Source of the DNA: Kutzneria kofuensis
GTDB lineage: Bacteria; Actinomycetota; Actinomycetes; Mycobacteriales; Pseudonocardiaceae
Length of the DNA: 64,000 bases
NCBI RefSeq assembly: GCF_014203355.1
Contig: NZ_JACHIR010000001.1
Span: 3,288,038 to 3,352,037, forward strand
Direction: 5' to 3'
The position numbers and the translations under genes were made by a program. Each line of letters starts with the position of its first letter. Position 1 is the stretch's first letter. Shown in pieces: positions 11,067 through 20,447 of the stretch. Below the pieces are notes generated by a model. That model saw nothing but the letters and a program-made list of their open reading frames with translations. It ran no database searches and was not told the origin of the DNA.

Positions 11067-13738
11067 CGCAGCTCCACCAGGTCGGCCAGCTCGGCGTCGG
11101 TCAGCTCGGTGAGCGCGGCCTCGCCGCCGGTGAGCACGGCGTCGGCGAGGGCCCGCTTGCCGGCGAGCATGGCGGCGATGCGGTCCTCGATGGTGCCCTC
11201 GGTCATCAGGCGGTGCACCTGCACGGGCCGGGTCTGCCCGATCCGGTAGGCACGGTCGGTGGCCTGGTCCTCGACGGCGGGGTTCCACCAGCGGTCGTAG
11301 TGCACGACGTGGTCGGCCCGGGTGAGGTTGAGGCCGGTGCCGCCGGCCTTGAGCGAGATGAGGAAGATCGGCACCTCGCCGTCCTGGAACCGGGCGACCA
11401 TGGCCTCGCGCCGGGCGACGGGGGTGCCGCCGTGCAGGAACTGGCTGGGCAGGCCGCGCTCGGCCAGGTGCCGGGAGAGCAGCTCGGCCATGGCCACGTA
11501 CTGGGTGAACACGAGCACGGCATGGTCCTCGGCGACGATGGTGCCCACGAGCTCGTCGAACAGGGCGAGCTTGCCGGAGCGGCCGGTGAGCCGGGCGTCG
11601 GTCTGCTTCAGGTACTGGGCGGGGTGGTTGCAGATCTGCTTGAGCGAGGTGAGCAGCTTGATGATCAGGCCGCGGCGGGCCATGCCGTCGGTCTCGGCGA
11701 TCTCGGTCAGGGTCTCCCGGACGACGGCCTCGTAGAGGCCGGCCTGTTCCCGGGTGAGCGGCACGAGCTGGTCGGTCTCGGTCTTGGCCGGCAGCTCGGG
11801 CGCGATGCCGGGGTCGGACTTGCCGCGCCGCAACAGGAACGGCCGCAGCAGCCGGGCCAGCCGCCGCGCGGTCTCCTCGTCCTTGTCGGCCTCGATGGGC
11901 TTGGCCCACCGCCGCCGGAACGCGGCCTGCGAGCCGAGCAGGCCGGGCGTGGCCCAGTCCAGGATCGCCCACAGCTCAAACAGGGTGTTCTCGACGGGCG
12001 TGCCGGTGAGCGCGACCCGCACGCCGGACTTGATGGTGCGCAAGGCTTTCGCCGTTGCCGAGCGCGCGTTCTTCACGTGCTGGGCCTCGTCGGCGACGAC
12101 CAGATCCCACGGCACGGCACCGAGTTCCTCGGCGTCCAGACGCATGGTGCCGTACGTGGTGAGGACGAAGCCGTCGACATCGGCGAGGTCGCGGGCCGAG
12201 CCGTGGAACCGGCGGACGGGGACGCCGGGCGCGAAGCGGCGGATCTCCCGCTCCCAGTTGCCGAGCAGCGAGGCCGGGCACACCACGAGCGTGGGACCGG
12301 CGGCGCGGTGCAGGTGCAGGGCGATCACGGTGATCGTCTTGCCGAGGCCCATGTCGTCGGCGAGGCAGCAGCCGAGGCCGAGCGAGGTCATCCGGGCCAG
12401 CCAGCGCAGGCCGCGCAGCTGGTAGTCGCGCAGCAAGCCGGCCAGCGCGGGCGGCTGCGCCAGCAGTTCGGCGCCGCCCTCGGCGTCGGCGATCCGGTCC
12501 CGCAGGGCAGCCAGCCAGCCGTCGGCGACGACCTCGATCTGCTCGCCGTCGATCTCGGCGGTGCCGGTGAGCGCGAGCCCGAGCGCCGCCAACGGGTTCA
12601 GCGGCGTCAGTTCCCGCTGCTGGACGCGCCGTGCCAGGTCGGCGTCGACGAGCTGCCACTGCTCGCGTAGCCGCACGATCGGCCGGTGGGCCTGCGCCAG
12701 CTGCTCCAGTTCGTCCTTGGTCAGCGGGTCGTCGCCCAGGGCGACCTGCCAGTCGAAGCGCAGGGCCTCGTTGCCGCCGAGGAAGCCGGGCATGTCCCGG
12801 GGCGCCGAGCCGCCGCCGATGGCGACGCGGGCGACCAGCTGCCGGGCGAGTTCCTTGGGCCAGTGCACGGGCACGCCCTTGGCCGCCAGCCGGTCGGCCG
12901 CGCCGGCCAGGAGCTGCCGCACCTCGTCGTCGAGCAGGATGATCTCGTCCGGGATCTCCTTGTGCAGCAGGGAGTTCAGCGCCGGCCACACCCGGGCCGC
13001 CCGGCGCAGCGCGACCAGCGCCTGCGACTGGGCCCGGGCCCGGCCGGCGCCGGCCCACACCTCGGCGGCGTCACTGACCACGCCGGGGTCGGACACGCTG
13101 TGCAGCTGAACGATGGCCCGGAACCGGCCGTCGAACTCGATGCGCAGCGACACGCTGACGCCGTCGGCCCAGGCCCGCAGCTGCGGCACCCGCTGCGGCG
13201 CGGCGGCCAGGAACGCGGCCTCGCTGCCGCCGCGGGGCATGCCGTCGGCAACCGCGTCCAGGAAGCCCTCGACCAGCTGGTGGGCGTCCGGCAGCTCCAG
13301 CGGCAGCCGGTCGGGCACCGGCACGGCACGGGCCTCGGCCGGCATCGCGGCCACCAGCTCGGCGATCCGGTCCTGGTCGGCTGGGTCGAGCGGGCCGACG
13401 CGCCACGCGTCGTAGTCGCCGGGCGAGACCGTGGGCTTGAGCCGGCCGCGGGCGACCAGTTGCAGCGCGACCACGGTGGCCGCACCCCAGAACGCGGTGG
13501 CCGGGTGGGCCCGGCGGTCACGGCGGGCCCGGCTGAGCAGCGGCACCGCGTCCGCGACCGGCAGCCGCAGCGCCGGCACGGTGCGGACCCGGACCTCCTG
13601 GTCCTGGGCCTCGACGATGTCCAGAGCGCCGAGCTCCCCCATCCCCGTGGGGAGCTCGGCACCCCAGAAGGCCATTCTGCCCAATCGCGGCGGATCCGCG
13701 GGCTCGAACACGACGGGACAGCGCGTCAGTTCGTCCAC
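11063..13738 (-). CDS. SNF2-family DEAD/DEAH-box helicase (HepA-like)
   Basis: This 891-residue helicase has a roughly 400-residue N-terminal region typical of bacterial SNF2 proteins, then LADDMGLGKT (Walker A), VADEAQHVKN (motif II), ALTGTPVEN (motif III), and in the second RecA lobe KAGGTGLNLT and YRIGQTRPV. The GTG at 13738 overlaps the permease stop by one base and decides the start. It is coupled downstream to the SWIM-finger gene. Sitting in one coupled run with an ABC exporter is unusual and may simply reflect gene packing. Confidence 0.92.
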   Translation of the reverse strand: MDELTRCPVVFEPADPPRLGRMAFWGAELPTGMGELGALDIVEAQDQEVRVRTVPALRLPVADAVPLLSRARRDRRAHPATAFWGAATVVALQLVARGRLKPTVSPGDYDAWRVGPLDPADQDRIAELVAAMPAEARAVPVPDRLPLELPDAHQLVEGFLDAVADGMPRGGSEAAFLAAAPQRVPQLRAWADGVSVSLRIEFDGRFRAIVQLHSVSDPGVVSDAAEVWAGAGRARAQSQALVALRRAARVWPALNSLLHKEIPDEIILLDDEVRQLLAGAADRLAAKGVPVHWPKELARQLVARVAIGGGSAPRDMPGFLGGNEALRFDWQVALGDDPLTKDELEQLAQAHRPIVRLREQWQLVDADLARRVQQRELTPLNPLAALGLALTGTAEIDGEQIEVVADGWLAALRDRIADAEGGAELLAQPPALAGLLRDYQLRGLRWLARMTSLGLGCCLADDMGLGKTITVIALHLHRAAGPTLVVCPASLLGNWEREIRRFAPGVPVRRFHGSARDLADVDGFVLTTYGTMRLDAEELGAVPWDLVVADEAQHVKNARSATAKALRTIKSGVRVALTGTPVENTLFELWAILDWATPGLLGSQAAFRRRWAKPIEADKDEETARRLARLLRPFLLRRGKSDPGIAPELPAKTETDQLVPLTREQAGLYEAVVRETLTEIAETDGMARRGLIIKLLTSLKQICNHPAQYLKQTDARLTGRSGKLALFDELVGTIVAEDHAVLVFTQYVAMAELLSRHLAERGLPSQFLHGGTPVARREAMVARFQDGEVPIFLISLKAGGTGLNLTRADHVVHYDRWWNPAVEDQATDRAYRIGQTRPVQVHRLMTEGTIEDRIAAMLAGKRALADAVLTGGEAALTELTDAELADLVELR

Positions 13739-14511
13739 TATCGGCTCAACCTCCGAAACGTTCGTACCGACAGTGGGAAGAACACCGCCACCAGGAGCAG
13801 CGGCCACGCCACCGCGACGCCGACCCACCCGCCGGCCAGGCCGGGGTTGCCGAACAGGTCGCGGGTGGCGGCCGCCGTCGCGGACAGGGGGTTCCAGGTG
13901 GCGATCGCGCCCAGCCAGCCGGGCATGGTGTCCGGCGCGACGAAGATGTTGGACAGGAAGCTGACCGGCCACACCACGACCTGCACCAGCGTCACCGCGC
14001 TTGGGTTGGCGATGACCAGGCCCAGGTAGATGCCCACCCAGAGGAAGGCGAACCGGAGCAGGAGTAACAGGCCGAACGCCGCGAGGGTGGCGCCGGGACC
14101 GCCGTGCGGCCGCCAGCCGACGGCCAGCCCACAGGCCGCCATCACGACCAGCACGAGCGCCGAGTTCAGCATGTCCGCGCCGCACCGGCCGACCACCACC
14201 GCCGACGGCGCCATCGGGATCGACCGGAACCGGTCGGTGACGCCGCGCGAGGCGTCGGTGGTGACCGCGAGCAGCGTGCTCTCCACGCCGAAGCCCATAG
14301 TCATCACGAACATGCCCGGCAGCAGGAACTCCCGGTAGTCCCCGCCGCCCGGGACGGCGATGGCCCCGCCCAGCAAGTAGCCGAACATCAGCACGAGCAG
14401 GATGGGGAACAGCAGGCTCACCACGACCGGCGCCGGCTGGCGGACCCAGTGCGCGAGGTCGCGCCGGGTCATCGTCCAACCGTCGGCGACGGCCCACCGG
14501 ATGCTGCTCAC
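13738..14511 (-). CDS. ABC-2 type transporter permease (DrrB-like)
   Basis: This 257-residue protein has six predicted membrane segments and ABC-2 features such as [21 protein letters not shown] near the N terminus and [16 protein letters not shown] in the second half, a DrrB-type hallmark. The GTG at 14511 overlaps the ATPase stop as GTGA. It is the membrane half of an exporter likely controlled by the neighbouring PadR regulator, and the combination suggests drug or toxin efflux. Confidence 0.9.
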   Translation of the reverse strand: MSSIRWAVADGWTMTRRDLAHWVRQPAPVVVSLLFPILLVLMFGYLLGGAIAVPGGGDYREFLLPGMFVMTMGFGVESTLLAVTTDASRGVTDRFRSIPMAPSAVVVGRCGADMLNSALVLVVMAACGLAVGWRPHGGPGATLAAFGLLLLLRFAFLWVGIYLGLVIANPSAVTLVQVVVWPVSFLSNIFVAPDTMPGWLGAIATWNPLSATAAATRDLFGNPGLAGGWVGVAVAWPLLLVAVFFPLSVRTFRRLSR

Positions 14512-15446
14512 GCGGACACCTTTCCATCGGTCAGGGTCAGGAACACCTCGTCGAGGGTGGGTCGGCGCAGGGCTATGTCCTCCACCGGCACGCCGGCGGC
14601 GTCCAGAGCGCGGACGGTCTCGGTCAGCGCCGCGACGCGGTCCCGCACCGGCGCACTGAGCCGGCGCAGGTCGACGTCCCGCTCGGGCTCGGCGTCGGCG
14701 ACCTTGCGCAGCACCTCCGTGGCGGCGGGCAGGTCGGCGGCGTTGTGCACGACAAACTCGACGCGGTCGCCGCCGATCAGGGACTTGAGCTCGGTGGGGC
14801 TGCCGCCGGCGATCACCCGCCCGGCGTCGATGACGGCGATCTGGTCCGCCAGCTGGTCGGCCTCGTCGAGGTACTGGGTGGTGAGCAGCACCGTTGTGCC
14901 GTCGGCGACCAGCGACCGCACGGCGTCCCAGACCTCGTTGCGGCCACGGGGATCCAGCCCGGTGGTGGGCTCGTCCAGGAACAGCACCTGCGGCGCGAGG
15001 ATCATGCCGGCGGCCAGGTCGAGCCGCCGTCGCATGCCGCCGGAGTACTGCCGGACGGCCTTGTTCCCGGTGTCGGCCAACCCGAACCGGTCCAGCAGCT
15101 CCTCGGCCCGGGCCCGGGCCGAAGCGGCGCTGAGGTGGTAGAGCCGGCCGAACAGCTCCAGGTTCTGACGACCGCTCAGCACCTCGTCGACCGCGGCATG
15201 CTGGCCGACCAGTCCGATGCGTCGCCGCACCTCCATGGGTTGCGCGGCGACGTCGAAGCCGGCGACCTCGGCGCGGCCGCCGTCGGCGCGCAGCAGCGTG
15301 CTCAGGATGCGCACCGACGTGGTCTTGCCGGCGCCGTTCGGCCCGAGCAACCCGCACACCGTGCCGGGACGAACCAGCAGGTCGAAGCCGTCGAGCGCGG
15401 TCTTGCCACCGAACCGCTTGCGCAGCCCGTCAACGAGAACTGACAT
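14508..15446 (-). CDS. ABC transporter ATP-binding protein (DrrA-like)
   Basis: This 312-residue ATPase of the daunorubicin-resistance type has Walker [11 protein letters not shown], the signature [12 protein letters not shown], Walker [12 protein letters not shown] and the H-loop region TTQYLDEAD, in which Gln replaces the usual switch His, as in DrrA. The ATG at 15446 is preceded by AGGGGG within a few bases. The C-terminal 90 residues match the DrrA tail. It is the first gene of a coupled run (ATPase, permease, helicase, SWIM protein). Confidence 0.92.
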   Translation of the reverse strand: MSVLVDGLRKRFGGKTALDGFDLLVRPGTVCGLLGPNGAGKTTSVRILSTLLRADGGRAEVAGFDVAAQPMEVRRRIGLVGQHAAVDEVLSGRQNLELFGRLYHLSAASARARAEELLDRFGLADTGNKAVRQYSGGMRRRLDLAAGMILAPQVLFLDEPTTGLDPRGRNEVWDAVRSLVADGTTVLLTTQYLDEADQLADQIAVIDAGRVIAGGSPTELKSLIGGDRVEFVVHNAADLPAATEVLRKVADAEPERDVDLRRLSAPVRDRVAALTETVRALDAAGVPVEDIALRRPTLDEVFLTLTDGKVSA

Positions 15447-15469
15447 TCATTCCCCCTGGTCGAGTACTA

Positions 15470-15533
15470 AAACTTGAATACCCGCGGCTGCCAGTGTGCA
15501 CCCTGGGGCGCCGGGTATGCAAACTTGAATACC
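15470..15533. promoter_or_regulatory. Paired inverted-repeat sites, likely PadR operators
   Basis: AAACTTGAATACC occurs twice (15470-15482 and 15521-15533), 51 bp apart. The second copy lies in an extended palindrome at 15514-15533 reading GGTATnCAAnnTTGnATACC; the first is a weaker version. Both lie between the padR-like gene and the ATPase start, where a repressor of the exporter would bind. Confidence 0.6.
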
Positions 15534-15535
15534 GA

Positions 15536-16111
15536 TCAGGCCGGATGCGGCCAGCTGCCGGCCTTGCCGACGCTGCCGGGGTCGTCTGCCATGGCGTACT
15601 CGCCGGCCCGCAACCGGTCGATCAGTTCCCTGGTCCAGGCCGCATCGCCGGCCGCGTTGGCCACCCGCAGCCGGTACAGCTCCCGCACGTGGGGCGGCTC
15701 CCGCCAGCCGGTCAACTGGTGGTCGGCCTCCTTGCGGATGGACTCCTGGACGGCCAGCCGCAGCTCCAGCAGCGACAGCGCCTGGTCGCGGGTGAGCGCC
15801 GGCAGCATGGCCACGCCCGCGGCCAGCATGTCCGGCCGCGGCTCCGGCTTGCGCAGGGCGTCCGCGAGCAGCCGCTGGAACTCGAACTCACCCTTCTCGG
15901 TGAGCTCGTAGTCGGTGCGGCCCGGCACCGTCCAGTCCTCGTTGAGGAAACCGGCCTTCACGCCCTGCTTCAACGCGTGGTAGATCGAGCCCCACTTGAC
16001 GTTGGCCCACACGTCCGCGCCCCACGACATCAGGTCGTTGCCGATCAGGTAGCCGTGCGCGCGCCCGTAGCCCCGCACCACCCCCAGCACCAACAACCGC
16101 GTCGCCGACAT
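15536..16111 (-). CDS. PadR-family transcriptional regulator
   Basis: This 191-residue regulator has a PadR-type winged helix at the N terminus (LLVLGVVRGYGRAHGYLI, WGSIYHALKQG, YELTEKG) and a C-terminal alpha-helical dimerisation region. PadR proteins usually repress nearby efflux or detoxification genes and release DNA when they bind a small ligand. Here the gene is directly upstream of an ABC exporter in the same direction, with matching inverted-repeat sites in the 89-bp gap. Autoregulation cannot be judged because its own promoter region shows no obvious copy of the site. Confidence 0.88.
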   Translation of the reverse strand: MSATRLLVLGVVRGYGRAHGYLIGNDLMSWGADVWANVKWGSIYHALKQGVKAGFLNEDWTVPGRTDYELTEKGEFEFQRLLADALRKPEPRPDMLAAGVAMLPALTRDQALSLLELRLAVQESIRKEADHQLTGWREPPHVRELYRLRVANAAGDAAWTRELIDRLRAGEYAMADDPGSVGKAGSWPHPA

Positions 16112-16373
16112 GGGGTGCAGCCTAAGGCGGCCCGTAGATCACCACTGAGTGCCGGGTCCCCACGACCATCCGCCCGTCGGCCAGCGGTCACGCCCGTTGT
16201 TACAGGTCTTGCCGCCGTCGTGGACCAGCCGCAGCTCGCGCCGGAGTGGGCCCCACTTGCGTAGGCCCCTCAGTTCCTACCCCTCGACGACGCGTCAGGG
16301 ATGACGTGACTGCCCGATGCCTGAGGGGTCGCCTCAGTCCGAACCTCATGGTGGCCGAAAGGGGAGGTTCGTC

Positions 16374-16517
16374 ATGTGGCAGATCAACGACTCGCAGTAC
16401 CAGTACGTGGTCGACCAGCAGAAGGCGCAGCGGCAGGCGGCGGAGCAGGCGCGGATGGCCCGGCGGGGGCAGCGTCGCCGCTGGTGGAAGCGGGCGAACC
16501 AGCCGCAGAGCCGGTGA
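16374..16517 (+). CDS. Small basic protein, unknown function
   Basis: This 47-residue protein (MWQINDSQYQYVVDQQ at the start) is rich in Gln, Ala and Arg, with a C-terminal RRGQRRRWWKR patch that could bind nucleic acid or membrane. The ribosome binding site AGGGGAGG, 6 nt before the ATG at 16374, is among the best in the window and is the main reason to accept the gene. It lies 19 bp upstream of the LuxR-type regulator and is probably cotranscribed with it. I do not recognise the family. Confidence 0.65.
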   Translation: MWQINDSQYQYVVDQQKAQRQAAEQARMARRGQRRRWWKRANQPQSR

Positions 16518-16536
16518 GGGTGTGCAACCATGCGAT

Positions 16537-19350
16537 GTGCCGCGCATCGGATCCGGGATTCCGCTGGTGGCTCGCCGGACCGAGCTGGCGGCGCTGGAGT
16601 CGGCGCTGGCCGCCGCGGCGGACGGGCGAGCCGGGGCGGTGCTGCTGGCCGGTGACGCCGGCGTCGGCAAGTCGCGGTTGCTCACGGAACTGACCTCGCG
16701 GGCCCGAGACGACGGGGTCAAGGTTCTGACCGGGCGGTGCCTGGACGTCGAACGCGCCGGCCTGCCGTATCTGCCGTTCGTGGAGGCGCTGGGCCGGTTG
16801 CCCGAGTCCGGCGCCTCCCGGCTGGACGACGCGATGGAGCAGCTGCGGCTGTTCGAGGCCGTGCACACCGAGTTGGCGGACCTGTCCGCCGACTCGTGTG
16901 TGCTGCTCGCGCTGGAGGACCTGCACTGGGCCGACGCGGCGACCCGGGACCTGTTGCTGTTCCTCGTTTCCCGGCTGAACAGGCAGCGGTTGCTCGTGGT
17001 CGCCACGTATCGGCTGGACGACCTGCACCGCCGGCATCCGCTGCGGCCGTTGCTGACCGAGCTGGCCCGGTTGTCCACTGTGGACCGTATCGAGCTGCGA
17101 CCGTTCGACCGGGCCGATGCGATGGCGTTCGTGTCGGCCCTGTCGGACTCCGCACTGCCGGACGAGACGCTGCGGGGCATCGTCGACCGTTCGCAGGGCA
17201 ACGCCTTCTTCTGCGAGGAGCTGATCGCCGCCTACGGCTCCAGCGTTCCCGCCGGGCTGTCGGACCTGCTGCTGGCCCGGGTGGAGCGGTTGGGGCGCAA
17301 CGCCCAGCAGGTCGTCCGCGCCGCCTCCGGGGCTGGTGGCGAGGTCGAGCACTCGGCGCTGCAGGCCGTCACCCAACTCGACGATCTCGACGAGGCGCTC
17401 CGTGAGGCCGTGCAGCACAACGTGTTGGTCGCCGCCGACCACGGCTATGCGTTCCGGCACGCCTTGCTGCGCGAGGCCGTGTACGAGGATCTGCTCCCGG
17501 GAGAACGGGTTCGCCTGCACGCCCACTACGCACGGGTGGTCACCTCGCCGGCGTCACTGGCGTATCACGCGCTGCAGAGCCATGATCTGCCGACGGCGTT
17601 CAAGGCGTCGGTGCAGGCGGCCGAGGAAGCCGTGGAGCTACGCGCTCCGGCCGAGGCCCTGCACCACGTCGAGCAAGCGCTGCAGCTGTTCGGCGCGGTG
17701 CGGGATCCGGGCGTTACCGAGTATTCGTTGCAGCGCCTGGCTTCTCGAATGGCCTCGGCCGCCGGAGAAACCGAGCGGGCCATCGCCTACGCCCGGTCGT
17801 CGATCGCCCTGGCCGACGACCCCGAATCCGGGGCCGAGGCTCGGCATCAACTGGTGGTGACACTGATACCGTTGGAGACCGCGTCGGCGGAGATCGCCGC
17901 AGCGGTCAGCGAGGCCTGGGACCTGGTGAAGGACCGGCCGCCGAGTGTCACCCGGGCAAAGATCCTCGCGCTACGGGCCCGAGAGTGGGCGTGGTATGGC
18001 GGCGCAGTGCTCGACGTGGAGGGACTGGAGCGGCTGGCCCAGCAGGCCCGCGCGGCCGCCATCGAGGTCGGGGCCGAAGACGTCGCCATCGACGCGCTGG
18101 CCACGATGGCCATCTACGCGGAGTGGCGAGACCGCGTCGAGGAGGCCCATGAGCTGGGCCGCGCCGCGGCCGATCGGGCTGCCACGATCGGCGCGTACAA
18201 CGTCGAGCTGCGCGCACTGAACAACCTGACGGTCAACCTGGCCCAGCGCGGGTTGTACCGGGAGGCGGTCGCGGTGGCCGACGAGATCGTCGAGCGTGCG
18301 GCCGAGGTCGGCCTGACCTGGTCGGAGCTCGCGGTGGAAGCCCGCGTCACTTCGAACGGGGTGCTGTTTTCCCTGGGCGCGCGGACCGCGGCTGACGCCA
18401 TCACCGACCACTCCGCCGCGCCACATTGGGCCGCGCTGCGGATCGAGGCGGCCAACCTGTTCCCACTGGCCGCCGCCGGCCGGTTCGCCGAGGTCGACGA
18501 GGCTGCCGCACGGATCCTGGCCAACGCTCCCGACGCCCGGACCGTCGTACGCGTGCGGCTCGCGCTGGCCGAGGTGGCGCTGTGGCGGGGCAATCTGCGG
18601 CAGACCGCCGACGAGAGCATCCGAGTCATCGACTGGCTCACCGATCTCCCCCTGCCGTGGGTGGCGTTGGCGTGGCGGGTCGGCGCGACCGCCCTCTGCG
18701 CACTTGCCGACACCGCGGAGCATGCCTGGCGTCGACGGGACGAGAAGGCGGCTCGTGACGCTGTCACCGAGGGCGAGCGCCTGCATGATCGGGTGTTGTC
18801 GCACGGCCGGTATGCGCTGGAAGGACAGTGGCGGGAGGAGATGCGTAATCCGGAGACCATCTGCATGGAGGCCCGGATGTACGCGGAGCTGACCCGCCTG
18901 CACGGCGAGAACGACATCGAGATGTGGCGGACCGCGGTGGCCAAGTCCGCCGCGTTCAAGTACTGGCAGATCTCGGCGCGTTGGCGGCTGGCTGAGGCGC
19001 TGCACAACGACGGCCGACGCGATGAGGCCATTGCGGAGCTTCGGACCGCGCATGCCGATGCCGTCCACATGGGAGCACTGCCGCTGCGTGACGCCATCGA
19101 GGCGTGGGCGAAGCGGGCACGCATCGCCGTCGGCGACGTGGAACCGGACAGCGATGACCTGTTCACCCCGCGGGAGCGGGCCGTGCTGGAGCTGGTCGCC
19201 AGCGGACTGACCAACCGGCAGATCGGCGAGCGTCTCTACATCAGTGAGAAGACCGCCAGCGTGCACCTGTCGCGGGTGATGGCCAAGCTGGGGGCCGGCA
19301 GCCGCACCGAGGCCGTCTCCCTGGCCTACGACCGGGGGCTGCTGGCATAA
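16537..19350 (+). CDS. Large ATP-binding LuxR-family regulator (LAL type)
   Basis: This 937-residue regulator has an N-terminal AAA/STAND ATPase with Walker A GDAGVGKSRLL near residue 39 and Walker B CVLLALEDLHWAD. A long TPR-like helical region follows, then a C-terminal LuxR HTH (FTPRERAVLELVASGLTNRQ, then ISEKTASVHLSRVMAKL). LAL proteins are usually pathway-specific activators responding to a small molecule. The GTG at 16537 begins VPRIGSGIPLVARRTEL and suits the family N terminus. The only close downstream gene in the same direction is the quinone-oxidoreductase-like enzyme, a possible target. Confidence 0.92.
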   Translation: MPRIGSGIPLVARRTELAALESALAAAADGRAGAVLLAGDAGVGKSRLLTELTSRARDDGVKVLTGRCLDVERAGLPYLPFVEALGRLPESGASRLDDAMEQLRLFEAVHTELADLSADSCVLLALEDLHWADAATRDLLLFLVSRLNRQRLLVVATYRLDDLHRRHPLRPLLTELARLSTVDRIELRPFDRADAMAFVSALSDSALPDETLRGIVDRSQGNAFFCEELIAAYGSSVPAGLSDLLLARVERLGRNAQQVVRAASGAGGEVEHSALQAVTQLDDLDEALREAVQHNVLVAADHGYAFRHALLREAVYEDLLPGERVRLHAHYARVVTSPASLAYHALQSHDLPTAFKASVQAAEEAVELRAPAEALHHVEQALQLFGAVRDPGVTEYSLQRLASRMASAAGETERAIAYARSSIALADDPESGAEARHQLVVTLIPLETASAEIAAAVSEAWDLVKDRPPSVTRAKILALRAREWAWYGGAVLDVEGLERLAQQARAAAIEVGAEDVAIDALATMAIYAEWRDRVEEAHELGRAAADRAATIGAYNVELRALNNLTVNLAQRGLYREAVAVADEIVERAAEVGLTWSELAVEARVTSNGVLFSLGARTAADAITDHSAAPHWAALRIEAANLFPLAAAGRFAEVDEAAARILANAPDARTVVRVRLALAEVALWRGNLRQTADESIRVIDWLTDLPLPWVALAWRVGATALCALADTAEHAWRRRDEKAARDAVTEGERLHDRVLSHGRYALEGQWREEMRNPETICMEARMYAELTRLHGENDIEMWRTAVAKSAAFKYWQISARWRLAEALHNDGRRDEAIAELRTAHADAVHMGALPLRDAIEAWAKRARIAVGDVEPDSDDLFTPRERAVLELVASGLTNRQIGERLYISEKTASVHLSRVMAKLGAGSRTEAVSLAYDRGLLA

Positions 19351-19404
19351 ATCCCCCATCGAGGTGGTTGAAGGCTCACATACACCCGATGAGGAGGCAC
19401 TGCC

Positions 19405-20325
19405 ATGCCCAAGGCGGTCAGGTACAACCAGTTCGGCGGCATCGACGTGCTGGAAGTGGTCGAGGTGGACCGGCCGGTTCCCGGCCCCGGCGAGGTCCTC
19501 GTGCAGGTCAAGGCGGCCGGCATCAACCCCGGCGAGGCGGCCATCCGCACCGGCGCGTTCCACGAGGTATGGCCGTCGACGTTCCCGTCCGGCCAGGGCA
19601 GCGACCTTGCCGGCGTCGTCGCCGAGCTGGGTGACGGCGTGTCCGATGTGTCGGTCGGCGACGAGGTCATCGGGTGGACGGACAACCGCGCCAGCCAGGC
19701 CGAGTACGTCGTGGTACCGGTGACGCAGCTCACGCCGAAGCCGGCCGGGGTGACGTGGGAGCAGGCGGGCTCGCTGTTCGTCGCCGGAACCACCGCCTAT
19801 GCGGCGGTTCGCGCGGTCGCATTGTCCAAGGGGGACACCGTGGTGGTGTCCGGCGCGGCCGGCGGCGTCGGATCCCTGGTCGTGCAGCTCGCCGTCGCCG
19901 CGGGCGCGAAGGTCATCGGCATCGCCGGACCGTCCAATGGCGACTGGTTGACGGCACACGGCGTGACGCCGGTCGAATACGGCGATGGCCTGGCCGACCG
20001 CGTGCGCGAAGCCGCCGGTGGGACCGTGGACGCCTTCATCGACACCTTCGGCGCCGACTACGTGGAACTGGCGCTGGAACTGGGCGTCGACAAGGAACGG
20101 ATCAACACGATCATCAACTTCGCCGCCGTCGAGAAGTACGGCGTCAAGGCCGAGGGCAACGCCCAGGCCGCGAGCGCCGACGTGCTGGCCGAGCTCGCCT
20201 CGCGGATCGCCGCGGGCGAACTGGAACTCGTCGTTGCCCGAAAGTACCCACTGGCTCAGGTTCGCGACGCCTACCGGGACCTCGAGCACCGGCACACCCG
20301 GGGCAAGATCGTGTTGATTCCCTAG
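19405..20325 (+). CDS. NADPH:quinone-oxidoreductase-like medium-chain dehydrogenase/reductase
   Basis: This 306-residue zinc-independent MDR enzyme has an N-terminal GroES-like fold and the cofactor-binding segment VVVSGAAGGVGSLVVQLA, then a C-terminal HTRGKIVLIP tail typical of QOR-like reductases. It probably uses NADPH to reduce a quinone or enone. The ATG at 19405 has GAGGAGG upstream. It lies 54 bp after the LuxR-type gene. An inverted repeat at 20335-20377 follows the stop and could terminate its transcript. Confidence 0.9.
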   Translation: MPKAVRYNQFGGIDVLEVVEVDRPVPGPGEVLVQVKAAGINPGEAAIRTGAFHEVWPSTFPSGQGSDLAGVVAELGDGVSDVSVGDEVIGWTDNRASQAEYVVVPVTQLTPKPAGVTWEQAGSLFVAGTTAYAAVRAVALSKGDTVVVSGAAGGVGSLVVQLAVAAGAKVIGIAGPSNGDWLTAHGVTPVEYGDGLADRVREAAGGTVDAFIDTFGADYVELALELGVDKERINTIINFAAVEKYGVKAEGNAQAASADVLAELASRIAAGELELVVARKYPLAQVRDAYRDLEHRHTRGKIVLIP

Positions 20326-20334
20326 TGCTGACCA

Positions 20335-20377
20335 GCGGCGAACGGTTCTGTCGAAAATTCTTTGAACCGTTCGCCGC
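20335..20377. terminator. Inverted repeat after the oxidoreductase gene, overlapping the next promoter
   Basis: The arms 20335-20348 (GCGGCGAACGGTTC) and 20364-20377 are perfect complements with a 15-nt loop. It follows the oxidoreductase stop by 9 bp, so it may be a terminator. Its right arm contains most of the TGAACC -35 element of the downstream lipoprotein gene, so it could also affect that promoter. Confidence 0.55.
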
Positions 20378-20390
20378 GGGCTCCCGTGTA
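20363..20390 (+). promoter_or_regulatory. SigL-type ECF promoter of the lipoprotein gene
   Basis: TGAACC (20363-20368), a 16-nt spacer and CGTGTA (20385-20390) match the mycobacterial SigL consensus TGAACC-N16/17-CGTGT. The same motif occurs divergently at 23195-23221 and 23236-23263, next to the sigma factor operon. Confidence 0.75.
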
Positions 20391-20447
20391 GATCGCGAAC
20401 GGCTTCCGGACGACCCGGAACCCTGTCGCCACACACTGGAGAATCCC

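Noticed and set aside
16537-20325. Secondary-metabolite gene cluster around the LAL regulator
   Set aside because: No polyketide synthase, NRPS, terpene or RiPP gene is nearby; only one reductase follows.
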